DNA from: Myxococcales bacterium | Lineage (GTDB): Bacteria > Myxococcota_A > Polyangia > Polyangiales > Polyangiaceae | Reading direction: 5' to 3' | Assembly (NCBI GenBank): GCA_012514535.1 | Contig: JAAZAA010000061.1 | Span: 1-34,572, forward strand | Length of the DNA: 34,572 bases | Shown: positions 8,070 to 15,801 of the stretch, in pieces | Position numbering within the stretch: the first letter of the stretch is position 1 | How the letters are laid out: every line of letters begins with the position of its first letter | Position numbers and translations under genes: made by a program | The notes under the pieces: model-generated | The model's database searches: none | Seen by the model: only the letters and a program-made list of their open reading frames with translations | Told to the model about the DNA's origin: nothing

Positions 8070-8703
8070 GGGGCACCTCCAGGTGCACCAACGCGCCCAC
8101 GGCGGCCTGGGCCGCGGCGATGCGGCGCTTCGCCGTCGCCAGGGAGCAGGAGCACTCGAAGGCCACCTCGTCCAGGGACATGCCCTCGACGTAGCGGAGC
8201 ATCCACGCGATGCGCTGAGCGGGCGTGACGCCGTGGAGGGCCTTGTCGAGCAGGGCGAGCTCGGCGCGGACCTCCGCGTTCGTCGTGGGGTGGGCCCACT
8301 GCTCGAGGGTGTCGGGGTTCTCGGAGGAGCGGATGCCCAGCACGCGGAGCAGCCGGCGACGCCGGAAGATGCGGTGCACCTTGCGCACGGCGATCTGGAT
8401 CAGCCACTGCTTGAGGCGGTGAGGATCACGGAGCTGCCCCCAAATCTCGAAGGCGGTGACGAAGGTGTCCTGGGCCACGTCCTCCGCCTCCGTCTGGCTT
8501 GCCAGCAGGCGACGGGCCACGCCGATCACCGCGGGGGCGTGGCGTCGGTACACGACCTCCTCGGCCCAGCCGTCCCCCCGGGCGACCCGCTCCACGAGCT
8601 CTGCGTCCGCGATATCGGGCAGCAGCACCCTCGACCCCGTGGCGGGGCGGAGCGCGAGCTCCGCGCGAGGCGGAGTGGGCCGGGAGAGCAGCTCGAGCCG
8701 CAT
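8062..8703 (-). CDS. ECF-family RNA polymerase sigma factor
   Basis: 213-aa sigma-70 family protein of the short extracytoplasmic-function type. Region 2 (~50-115) includes the conserved AEDVAQDTFVTAFE helix and the DNA-melting WLIQIAVRKVHRIFRRRR segment. Region 4 (~150-205) includes RIAWMLRYVEGMSLDEVA and the recognition helix SLATAKRRIAAA. It directs RNA polymerase to a regulon that probably includes its own operon. The first ~30 residues are variable and Arg/Pro-rich, so the true start could be slightly downstream. It is the first gene of a three-gene operon with a FecR-like regulator and an exported protein. Confidence 0.9.
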   Translation of the reverse strand: MRLELLSRPTPPRAELALRPATGSRVLLPDIADAELVERVARGDGWAEEVVYRRHAPAVIGVARRLLASQTEAEDVAQDTFVTAFEIWGQLRDPHRLKQWLIQIAVRKVHRIFRRRRLLRVLGIRSSENPDTLEQWAHPTTNAEVRAELALLDKALHGVTPAQRIAWMLRYVEGMSLDEVAFECSCSLATAKRRIAAAQAAVGALVHLEVPHE

Positions 8704-8935
8704 GTCATCAGGCTAGGGCCACGAGACCCGGAGATCAGCTCAAAGAGAACGACGTCGCCGCGCCCATGTGCCAGGGCTCGGCCGCGCGCGGTCGCGGCGA
8801 GCCGTCTTGGCGGTGCGAAGGCCCTGAGGGAACATGGTGGCTCCCGCGCTCCCTCCCCTCCCACCACCCCTCGTGAAACCCCCTGTCCGTCCCGTCTCCG
8901 GCAGCCCGGCTTGGATCGTCGACGGGTGCCGGTGT

Positions 8936-9631
8936 GTGCGCGCGTGGCGACTCCGGCCCATGGGCCTGCTTTTCGGGCTCGGCCTCTGGTTTTCGAGTGG
9001 GAGCGGGTGTGTGGCTCACGAGGAGGTGTTGGGTGAGCCGGCGGGGTGTGGCTCTGGTGGAGCGACGGGCGGCCGCTGCGCGAGCGGCGGTGGCGAGTTC
9101 GGCGCCTTCCTTTCGGGGGGCTCCATGGCCTACTCCGGAGGCGTCGGGGGCACCGTGAGCTCCGGAGGCGTCGGGGGAGGGAGCGCGGGCAGCGCCATCC
9201 CGGCGGGCGGGGGCGCTGCGGATGAGGTGTGCTCCGGGGACCTCGACTGCGATGAGGGCGCGTGGTGCGTCGGAGGTCGCTGCGCGCCCTGCGTCGAGGA
9301 GCCGTGCCGGGAGGGGTGGGTGAGCGTGCCCCGCAACGGCTGTGGGTGGTGTGTTCCCCCGAGCGAATGCGCGGAGGACGCAGACTGCACGGACGGCGGC
9401 CTCTGTTCCCCCGGCCAGGCTTGCCTTCCCGGGTGCGATCCAGAGGAGCCGGGATGCTGCCACGGCAACCTCTGCGACGTGACGGGGTGCGGCACCGTCG
9501 GCCTCGACTGCGCCGTCGTGGGCTGCCCCGACGGGCGGCGCTGCGTGGGCGGTGGCGCGGCGGAGGAGTGCGGCTGCGACGTGGAGCGTGGGGCCTGGCT
9601 TTGTGGGGCGGGCGCGGGCACCTGCGAGTGA
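8936..9631 (+). CDS. Cys-rich, Gly-rich secreted lipoprotein
   Basis: Exported protein of unknown function. Starting at the GTG at 8936 gives an Arg-rich n-region, a hydrophobic stretch and a GSGC lipobox; the ATG at 8960 is an alternative but lacks positive charges. After the lipobox comes a Gly/Ser linker with a duplicated SSGGVGG-like stretch (~55-95). A domain with over 25 Cys follows, in short units of the type CxxDxDCxxGxxCxxGxC, reminiscent of the small disulfide modules of myxobacterial surface lipoproteins. No catalytic motif is seen. It lies upstream of, and on the same strand as, the diheme cytochrome and sugar dehydrogenase genes, so an envelope role near that module is plausible. 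Confidence 0.65.
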   Translation: MRAWRLRPMGLLFGLGLWFSSGSGCVAHEEVLGEPAGCGSGGATGGRCASGGGEFGAFLSGGSMAYSGGVGGTVSSGGVGGGSAGSAIPAGGGAADEVCSGDLDCDEGAWCVGGRCAPCVEEPCREGWVSVPRNGCGWCVPPSECAEDADCTDGGLCSPGQACLPGCDPEEPGCCHGNLCDVTGCGTVGLDCAVVGCPDGRRCVGGGAAEECGCDVERGAWLCGAGAGTCE

Positions 9632-9711
9632 AGTTCAGGGAAGCTCGTCGGGTCGTGAGCCGTTCGCGCGCGCCGAGGGCCCAACGGGGAGAGACCGGGC
9701 GTCGAAGAGCG

Positions 9712-10824
9712 ATGGCGCCCTCCCCCGAAATGAACGTCCAACGTCCATCGAAGAGCTCCGTCGTCCGCGTCGTGCACCATGTGCTGCCGGCGCTGCTCGC
9801 CGTCGCCACGCACGGCGCCTGCGCCGCTCCCTCCGCGCAGGCCCCGGAGGACGAGGACGCGCAGGACACGGAGAACGTCGACGACTCCTTCCTCGCGGGA
9901 GAGCGCCTCGGACCGCTTCCCGACACCCTGGCAGAACTCGGATTGTTCCCTGATTTGGAGGCGCTCGAAGAACCGCACGTCGACGCCATCTCCTTCCGCC
10001 CCGCTCATCGCCTCTGGACGAACGGCGCGTCGAAGCAGCGGCTCCTGTTCCTGCCGCCGGGCACGAGCGTCGACACGAGCGCCGTGCCCTGGCGCTTTCC
10101 TCGCGGCGCCGTGCTCGCGAAGACGTTCTTCTATCCCGGGCGACACGACCGGCCCACGCCCGTGGAGACGCGCATCTTGCGGCACGGCGCCGCTGGTTGG
10201 GACTACGCCGTCTACCTGTGGAACGAGGAAGCCACCGACGCCGCGTTGCTCGACGGCGCGGCGCCCGTACCGGTCGCGGTGACGATCGGCGAGGAGCGCT
10301 TCGAGCACGTGGTCCCTTCGACCTTGCAGTGCCGCTCGTGCCACGAGTCGGCGCCGGGCATGGTGCTCGGCTTCGACGAGCTGCGCCTCGCCGAGCCTCG
10401 TGAACCGGGCGAGGTGACCCAGCTCGAACGGTTCTACGAGGACGGTTGGCTCGGTGCGCTCCCCGAGCAGCCGGCGCGCATCATCGCGGAGGACGAGGCG
10501 ACGCGCTCGGTGCTCGGCTACCTCGAAGGGAACTGCACCCATTGTCATAACGGCGGAGACGGACCGGCCTCCGCCTTCGACCTGCGGCATCCGGTCGCGC
10601 TCGAGCACCTCGTCGACGTCCCGACGACCAGCGAGCTCGTCGGAGGGTGGCGCGTCAGATCGGGAGCTCCCGAGGAGAGCGGCTTGTTTCTCGCCTTGTC
10701 GAGGGCGGAGGTGACGACGGCGCAGCCCATGCCGCCTCTGGGTGTGGAGCGCGTCGACGAGGCAGCAGTGGAGCTGTTCCGTGCCTGGATCACCGGGCTC
10801 GGGGAGGTCCGCGACGAGCGCTGA
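9712..10824 (+). CDS. Periplasmic diheme c-type cytochrome
   Basis: 370-aa exported protein with an N-terminal signal sequence (hydrophobic core LPALLAVATHGACA) and two heme c motifs, CRSCH at 207-211 and CTHCH at 275-279. The region before the first motif (LWTNGASKQRLLFLPPGT, FPRGAVLAKTF, ETRILRHG, YLWNEEATDA, VPSTLQC) resembles the SO2930/HNE_0200 group of diheme cytochromes; that family name is from memory and needs a profile search. It probably passes electrons in the periplasm or outer membrane. The ATG at 9712 gives a normal signal peptide; a much longer upstream frame is rejected. The next gene is a PQQ-type dehydrogenase, a natural electron donor. Confidence 0.8.
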   Translation: MAPSPEMNVQRPSKSSVVRVVHHVLPALLAVATHGACAAPSAQAPEDEDAQDTENVDDSFLAGERLGPLPDTLAELGLFPDLEALEEPHVDAISFRPAHRLWTNGASKQRLLFLPPGTSVDTSAVPWRFPRGAVLAKTFFYPGRHDRPTPVETRILRHGAAGWDYAVYLWNEEATDAALLDGAAPVPVAVTIGEERFEHVVPSTLQCRSCHESAPGMVLGFDELRLAEPREPGEVTQLERFYEDGWLGALPEQPARIIAEDEATRSVLGYLEGNCTHCHNGGDGPASAFDLRHPVALEHLVDVPTTSELVGGWRVRSGAPEESGLFLALSRAEVTTAQPMPPLGVERVDEAAVELFRAWITGLGEVRDER

Positions 10825-10977
10825 AGGACGAGTGCTTCGCGGTCTCGCGGAGCTCAGGGAGGAACGCGCGGTCCCCGCGATGGGTCGGTGACGTCCGCGC
10901 GCAGCGGCGGGCGGTGCGCGCGCGTCCGGAGCGCCCGAAGGCAGCGCGAGACTCGAAACGAACGAAGGAGGTGAGAG

Positions 10978-12381
10978 ATGAGTGAGAGCAAGTGGGGAGT
11001 ACGGCCCGGGAGGGCAGGGCGCGCCGACTCGCTTCGGGCCAGCGTGGCGTGCGCGGGGCCCGTGGCGAGGTGCGCCGTGCGTCGGTGCGCCATGACCGCG
11101 GGCGTCGTGGTGAGCGTCGTGACCGTGGGCATGGTCGGCTGTCGCGACGACGCGGCGGAGCCCGGGGCGATGCACGGCGTCGGCGGCTTCGGGGGGAGCG
11201 ACTCCGGTCCCCGCCCCACGGAGTTGAAGCTGCGCTTCCAGTCGATGTCCGTACCCGGGGCGGCGGACGCCACGGATTTCGTCTTCCTCCCCGGGAGTCA
11301 GGAGATGCTGCTGACGACGAGCAAGGGCGAGCTGGTCCACGCGGTGCTCGAGGGGGATTCGGTGCGGGGCCTCAAGCGCTGGGGCGTCGAGGAGGCCACC
11401 CTCACGGAGGCCGCCTGCGGCCCGACGAACGTCCTGCTCGATCCGGAGTTCGCCGACAACGGCTTCGTCTACATCACCTACTGCGTCGACGAGTCCGTGA
11501 CGCACCTCGCTCGTCACCGCTGGTCGGCGCGCGACGGGCTCGGCCCCGCCACCGTCATCTTCGAGACGGTCATCGAGGAGCCTCAGGATCTCTGGCATCG
11601 CTTCGGATCCATCGGCTTCGAGCCCGATGGACGGACCCTGTGGGCCCTGTCCGGGGACCACTTCCTGTCCCGTGAAGAGCAGGACCCGCGCAACCCCCTC
11701 GGTGCAGTGCTGCGCATCGTGCCGGACCGCTCCCCCGACGGCGCGGGGCACACCTACCCGGAGGGGAACATGGCGGACGACGACGAGACCATTCACCCCG
11801 CGGTGTTCGCCTACGGGCTGCGCTCCCCTTGGCGGGGCACCCGCGACTCCCAGGGGCGCCTCTGGATCGCGGAGGTGGGCCTCGGGAAGGTGGAGGAGAT
11901 CAACCTGCTCACGGAGGTGGGGCAGAACTTCGGTTGGCCCACCTACGAGGGGCCCTGCCGCGTCGTGCGAGGAGAGGGCGGCGCTCCGTCCGACGAGCCC
12001 TGTGAGGGCTTCGTGGACCCCATCGCGCACCACACGCGGGAGGGCGACGACCCGTACCTGATCGACGATCCCCTCGCGGAGCCGGCGGTCCGCCGAGCCA
12101 TCTGGCTGGGGCAGATCTACGAGAAGCCCGCCCGGGATCGCTACGCCGGGCTCATGGATGGCGTCGTCGTCTTTGGCGAGTTCTACACGGGGTGGGTGCG
12201 GGCGCTGCGGGTGAACGCTCGTGGCGAGGTCACCTTCGATCGCCCCATCGGGCACCTGGTCCACGTGACGCAGTGGCGCACGGGACCCGACGGGTACGCC
12301 TACGCCCTCGACATCCACGGCGTCCTCCACCGAGCGCAGCTCGAGATCCCCGAGGAGGCGACGGAGGGCGCATCGAGGTGA
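10978..12381 (+). CDS. PQQ-dependent glucose/sorbosone dehydrogenase-like lipoprotein
   Basis: 467-aa predicted lipoprotein with a lipobox VGC at residues 53-55, then a six-bladed beta-propeller of the soluble quinoprotein glucose/sorbosone dehydrogenase family. Family-like segments include GPTNVLLDPEFADNGFVYI, FGSIGFEPDGRTLWALSGD, FAYGLRSPWRGTRDSQGRLW and NFGWPTYEG. Members oxidise aldoses or related sugars with bound PQQ and pass electrons to a periplasmic acceptor, plausibly the cytochrome just upstream. The start is set by a strong AAGGAGGTG seven bases before the ATG, although this gives an unusually long Arg-containing n-region; an internal ATG (residue 39) is possible. Substrate and true PQQ use are not shown by the sequence. 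Confidence 0.82.
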   Translation: MSESKWGVRPGRAGRADSLRASVACAGPVARCAVRRCAMTAGVVVSVVTVGMVGCRDDAAEPGAMHGVGGFGGSDSGPRPTELKLRFQSMSVPGAADATDFVFLPGSQEMLLTTSKGELVHAVLEGDSVRGLKRWGVEEATLTEAACGPTNVLLDPEFADNGFVYITYCVDESVTHLARHRWSARDGLGPATVIFETVIEEPQDLWHRFGSIGFEPDGRTLWALSGDHFLSREEQDPRNPLGAVLRIVPDRSPDGAGHTYPEGNMADDDETIHPAVFAYGLRSPWRGTRDSQGRLWIAEVGLGKVEEINLLTEVGQNFGWPTYEGPCRVVRGEGGAPSDEPCEGFVDPIAHHTREGDDPYLIDDPLAEPAVRRAIWLGQIYEKPARDRYAGLMDGVVVFGEFYTGWVRALRVNARGEVTFDRPIGHLVHVTQWRTGPDGYAYALDIHGVLHRAQLEIPEEATEGASR

Positions 12382-12473
12382 GCGTGTCCGGCGCGTGGCC
12401 AGGGCGGCATCGGCGCGAGCGACGTGGTGGTGTGCGGCGCGCGTCCGCCACGCCCGAGGCAGTCCGCGTGTCG

Positions 12474-13238
12474 TCAGCCGGCGGTGAAGCCCCCGTCGGC
12501 GACGAAGACCGAACCCGTACAGAAGCTGCTGTCGTCGCTCGCGAGGAAGAGGGCGAGCCGCGCGATCTCTTCGTTGGTGCCGTAGCGCCCCAGGGCGATC
12601 CTGTTCTGGAACCCCGTCTTGACGAGGCTCGGGTCGCTCGGGTTCGCGTGCTCCTCGATCGATCGCATCATGCGGTTCTCGATCGGGCCGGGGTTAACGG
12701 TGTTAACTCGGACGCTCGCGGGGGCGAGCTCCAGGGCGGCGGTCTTCGCCAGCCCGATGAGAGCGTGTTTGCTCGACACGTACGGGCCGAGCCCCCGGGA
12801 GCCGACGAGCCCGGCGACGGAAGAGGTGATCACGATGCTGCCGCCGCCTCGCTTCGCCATCTCCGGGGCGGCGTACTTGATCCCCAGCCAGACGCCTCGG
12901 ACGTTGACGGCGAGCACTCGATCGAACTCCTCGACGGTGCAGTCGATCAGTGGCCGGACCGCCCCCTCGATGCCGGCGTTGGCGCACAGCACGTCGACGC
13001 CGCCGAAGCGTCGTGTCGCCTCCGCGACGTACTTCTCGGTGTCCACGGGATCCGCGACGTCGGCGGCGAAGGGCGCGGCGCCGTCTCCGAGTCGCTGGGC
13101 GAGGGCCTGGAGGGGCTCGGGTTGCAAGTCCACGAGGACCACCCGGGCGCCCTCCCGAAGAAAGAGCTCCGCGGTGGCCGCTCCGATGCCGCCCGTGGCG
13201 CCGGTGACGATGGCGACTTTGCCGTTGAGTTTGGGCAT
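12474..13238 (-). CDS. Short-chain dehydrogenase/reductase (classical SDR)
   Basis: 254-aa NAD(P)-dependent oxidoreductase with a Rossmann fold. The cofactor motif TGATGGIG is at 12-19, an acidic Asp37 at the end of strand 2 favours NAD over NADP, NAG is at 87-89, and the catalytic set is Asn112, Ser140, Tyr153 and Lys157 (YVSSK). NPGPIENRM and the C-terminal CTGSVFVADGGFTAG are typical of the family. The ATG at 13238 begins the conserved MPKLNGKVAIVTG and has GGAG upstream; the frame continues further upstream but without family similarity. Substrate cannot be predicted. The gene converges on the dehydrogenase gene to its left and stands alone. Confidence 0.92.
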   Translation of the reverse strand: MPKLNGKVAIVTGATGGIGAATAELFLREGARVVLVDLQPEPLQALAQRLGDGAAPFAADVADPVDTEKYVAEATRRFGGVDVLCANAGIEGAVRPLIDCTVEEFDRVLAVNVRGVWLGIKYAAPEMAKRGGGSIVITSSVAGLVGSRGLGPYVSSKHALIGLAKTAALELAPASVRVNTVNPGPIENRMMRSIEEHANPSDPSLVKTGFQNRIALGRYGTNEEIARLALFLASDDSSFCTGSVFVADGGFTAG

Positions 13239-13585
13239 GACCGATCTCCGCAAGGAACGGCAACAACGGACGCTGTCCACCGCCCGTTGAGGTGGAAGTG
13301 ACGAGGGGCTGATTCGGGGAGAGGGGAGTGGGGGGAGTGTAGGGGAGTGCCTCGCCGGGCGCGGGCAGTGCTTTCGTTCTCCAGGAATGTGTTGATGTTG
13401 GAATCCAGTTGAAGGCTCGCCCGGGGCCTCCGGGAGGGAACTGTCCTGGGCGCGGATCGGGAGCGGAATCCTGCGACCGGCGGTTTCAAGGCGGCCGTCT
13501 TCGCCTAGGATGTCGGACCGGGTGCACCGCGCCGACTGTGGGCTGAACCAGCGGAGACCCACCTCGAGGATCGAGGAGGATAGGA
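13239..13585. other. Divergent intergenic region with G-quadruplex motif
   Basis: 347 bases between the divergent SDR gene and the 460-aa unknown gene, with no supported coding sequence. It contains four G-runs at 13316-13345 separated by loops of 3, 3 and 6 bases, a canonical G-quadruplex pattern on the + strand. A weak promoter-like pair, TTTCAA (13484-13489) and TAGGAT (13506-13511) with a 16-base spacer, could drive the rightward gene. Confidence 0.4.
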
Positions 13586-14968
13586 ATGACATACGTTTCA
13601 GAGCTCGATGGGTCGGGCGACCGCTTCTTGTCGCGGTGCTTGCAGCAGATCTTGGGTGAGTCGTGGGTAACCCCTGCGGACTTCGTGGCCAGCTTTGGAC
13701 CCTCCGACATCATGGAGTCCCTCGAGGGCGCTACCGAGCTGCGCGCGCGCATCCTGATCGAGGCAGCTGGAGTCCACGAGAAGATCGCGCCGAAGAAGTC
13801 CACGCAGGCCGCCGCGGAGGATCTGCAGATTTCTTTGGACGAAGGGATCTGCGATCCGCCCCGTCTGCTCGAGCTATTCAGCGCCGACGACCGCGTGCGT
13901 TATCTCGAGCGTCAGCGACTGTGGGACTTCGTGACGCGGGACGAGTTCTGGAAGAAGCCCTCCGAGAAGGCACGCGCACGCATGGTGTTCGTGCTCGCGA
14001 CGGCCTTGGAGGAGAAGCTCATCGACCTCGGTGACCTCATCGACGGGGTCGGCAGCGAGCGGCTCGCGAAGGATCTGCCGAAGGGGCTCCTGGAGCAGGT
14101 GCTCGTGCGGGCGGTGAGTGACGGGCGTGCTGGCAAGCCGTTCGATCCCGCGGGGCTCTTCGAGGTGGTCCAGTTGCCCGATTGGGTCGCCCACGTGTCC
14201 CTCGAGCACCTCTGGGCGAATGTCGTGCAGAGCCGGATCGAGCCCGCCGCCGGGTTCGACGACGACGGGATCGCGTTGGTCAGTGACACCGACATCGCCC
14301 CCGTGGACGGTGACGAGCCTCCCCCGGCCGGACCTCCTCCGAGCAAGGGGAAGGGCGGGAAGGGCTCTTCCGGGAAGAAGGGGGGCAACCCGCCCGCGTC
14401 GGGCCCCGCCGCCAAGGCCGCGCCCGGCGCCGGCGATGGCGCAGCGTCCGCTGATGGGGAGCGGGACGCGGCGGAGCTGGCCGCGCGCCAGCGGGCGGTG
14501 GACACCTTGGCCAAGATCGGCCGGCTGCCCCCGCGGCACGAGGCCCTCGACACCGCGACGCTGCTGGCCATCGACAGCCTGTACGTCGATCTGGCGCCGC
14601 TCACGACGGATGAAGCGCGGGAGGAGTGCATCCGCGAGGCCTTCCCCAATGACGCGATGCTTCGCGGCGCGCTCCTGGCCTTGGCAGAGGTGCTCGACCC
14701 GAACATCGACATCGCCGCCCTGGAGAAAGACGCGGACGCGGACTCCTTGATCAAGCTCGTGCTCTTCGAAGAGCGCCGGAAGGCCGACCGCAGCCGTCGC
14801 TCCCTGACGCCGCCTCCGCCCGCGGGCGCTCCGCCGGCATCGGGTCGAGCCTCCTCGGCTCCGCCCCCTCTGCCTCCGCTCCCGCCGCCGCCCTCGGGCC
14901 AGCGGCCCAGCTCTCCTCCACCGCCCGCGCTCCCCGAGGCGGCGGGAGGCCCCCCGGGGCGCCGCTGA
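13586..14968 (+). CDS. Unrecognised two-domain protein with Pro-rich tail
   Basis: 460-aa predicted cytoplasmic protein that I do not recognise. The N-terminal half (~1-230) is acidic and largely helical, with repeated short leucine-rich helices (LLELFSADDRVRYLERQRLW, LGDLIDGVGSERLAKDLPKG). A Lys/Gly/Pro/Ala-rich linker (~245-290) follows. A second helical domain (~295-405; RQRAVDTLAKIGRLPPRHEA, FPNDAMLRGALLALAEVL) ends in a Pro/Ser-rich tail. No signal peptide, membrane segment or catalytic motif is visible. A GGAGGATAGGA ribosome binding site precedes the ATG. It is monocistronic, with a terminator just after it. A scaffolding or regulatory role is only a guess. Confidence 0.8.
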   Translation: MTYVSELDGSGDRFLSRCLQQILGESWVTPADFVASFGPSDIMESLEGATELRARILIEAAGVHEKIAPKKSTQAAAEDLQISLDEGICDPPRLLELFSADDRVRYLERQRLWDFVTRDEFWKKPSEKARARMVFVLATALEEKLIDLGDLIDGVGSERLAKDLPKGLLEQVLVRAVSDGRAGKPFDPAGLFEVVQLPDWVAHVSLEHLWANVVQSRIEPAAGFDDDGIALVSDTDIAPVDGDEPPPAGPPPSKGKGGKGSSGKKGGNPPASGPAAKAAPGAGDGAASADGERDAAELAARQRAVDTLAKIGRLPPRHEALDTATLLAIDSLYVDLAPLTTDEAREECIREAFPNDAMLRGALLALAEVLDPNIDIAALEKDADADSLIKLVLFEERRKADRSRRSLTPPPPAGAPPASGRASSAPPPLPPLPPPPSGQRPSSPPPPALPEAAGGPPGRR

Positions 14969-14999
14969 GAGGCGGAAGAGCCACCGAGGCTCGAGGCGC

Positions 15000-15026
15000 G
15001 GCCCGGTCTCCGTGAGGAGCCGGGCC
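15000..15026 (+). terminator. Intrinsic-type terminator after the 460-aa gene
   Basis: GGCCCGG-T-CTCC pairs with GGAG-CCGGGCC around a GTGA loop, giving an 11-bp GC-rich stem with one bulge. The following bases, GCTCTGTTTCG, contain only a short T-run. The position 32 bases after the stop codon, before the isc promoter, fits a terminator. Confidence 0.65.
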
Positions 15027-15075
15027 GCTCTGTTTCGAGTGGCCGGAAAAGCGCGCGCTGGCCCGTCGAGAGCCT

Positions 15076-15104
15076 TTGACACGGAGGAGCGGGGGAGCTA
15101 AACC
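15076..15104 (+). promoter_or_regulatory. Probable promoter of the MerR-isc operon
   Basis: A consensus -35 TTGACA (15076-15081) is followed after 17 bases by TAAACC (15099-15104), a modest -10. Transcription would start near 15111, giving a ~70-base leader. The 17-base spacing is normal rather than the 19-20 typical of MerR-activated promoters, so repression or another mode of control is possible. Confidence 0.55.
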
Positions 15105-15116
15105 CTACCTGCACAC

Positions 15117-15158
15117 ACCCTAACGCGTACGTAAGGGTGCTGACCCGTACGGAAGAGT
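15117..15158 (+). promoter_or_regulatory. Candidate operator: inverted and phased direct repeats
   Basis: 15117-15138 is an imperfect palindrome of the form ACCCT-N-ACG-N4-CGT-N-AGGGT. Its right half, CGTACGTAAGGGT (15126-15138), recurs as CGTACGGAAGAGT at 15146-15158, exactly 20 bases (about two helical turns) further on. The repeats lie between the probable transcription start and the MerR start codon, where a bound regulator would block transcription. Confidence 0.5.
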
Positions 15159-15180
15159 TCTCCGAAGCGTCTCGACCCCC

Positions 15181-15753
15181 ATGTCCAAGCCGCAGCCCCG
15201 CCGCCTCGCCGTCTTCGACGAGCTCGCGTCCCCTCCGGGGAACGCCGGGAGCGCGCCCGTCGACGGGGACGCGAACTCACCGGGGCAGCTGCTCCAGGTG
15301 GGGGACCTCGCCAAGCTGACGGGCAAGACGGTGCGGGCGATCCACCTCTACGAGGAGCTCGGGCTGCTGCGCCCGGCGGATCGTTCGAAGGGGCGCTTCC
15401 GGCTGTTCAACCGCGAAGGCCTGCAGCGCGTGCGCTGGATCACCAAGCTCCAGCGGTTGGGGTTGTCCCTGACGGAGATCCAGAAGCTCGCCCGCGAGCT
15501 CGAGCAGGCGGAGTCGGCGCGCGGCGCGGCGCACCGTCTGCGGGAGGTCTACCTGGAGAAGCTGGCCGAGGTGCAGCAGAAGCTCCGGGAGATGCACCGC
15601 CTGGAACGCGAGCTGATCGCCAGCCTCACCTATCTCGAGACCTGTCAGAGCGCCTGCGAGACCGCCGTCTCGGTGGACTCGTGTCCACAATGTGAACGTC
15701 ACCCCGATCAACCTACTCCGCCGGAGCTCGTGATCGGCATGCACGCCCAATGA
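15181..15753 (+). CDS. MerR-family regulator with four-Cys C-terminus, first gene of isc operon
   Basis: 190-aa DNA-binding regulator. After a variable ~36-residue N-terminus comes a MerR winged helix (~38-105; LLQVGDLAKLTGKTVRAIHL, RPADRSKGRFRLFNREGLQR), then a long dimerisation coiled coil (~106-150). A Cys cluster follows: Cys155, Cys159, Cys168 and Cys171 (C-x3-C-x8-C-x2-C). MerR relatives use C-terminal Cys to bind metals (CueR, ZntR) or a [2Fe-2S] cluster (SoxR). The gene sits 48 bases before iscS, where many bacteria carry the Fe-S sensor IscR, so it is a good candidate regulator of iron-sulfur assembly. The bound ligand is inference; zinc is an alternative. Confidence 0.88.
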   Translation: MSKPQPRRLAVFDELASPPGNAGSAPVDGDANSPGQLLQVGDLAKLTGKTVRAIHLYEELGLLRPADRSKGRFRLFNREGLQRVRWITKLQRLGLSLTEIQKLARELEQAESARGAAHRLREVYLEKLAEVQQKLREMHRLERELIASLTYLETCQSACETAVSVDSCPQCERHPDQPTPPELVIGMHAQ

Positions 15754-15801
15754 AGCAAGCCCCGTGAGGTAGAGCCTCCACCCGGCCGGAAGATCCCCAC
15801 C

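Noticed and set aside
9130-12330. A 1066-codon open frame on the - strand
   Set aside because: It is antisense to three convincing + strand genes (lipoprotein, diheme cytochrome, dehydrogenase). Its product is His/Arg/Pro-rich without domains, as expected of a high-GC shadow frame.
12382-12473. Terminator between the convergent dehydrogenase and SDR genes
   Set aside because: Only short imperfect GC-rich pairings without T-runs were seen, not enough to annotate a bidirectional terminator.
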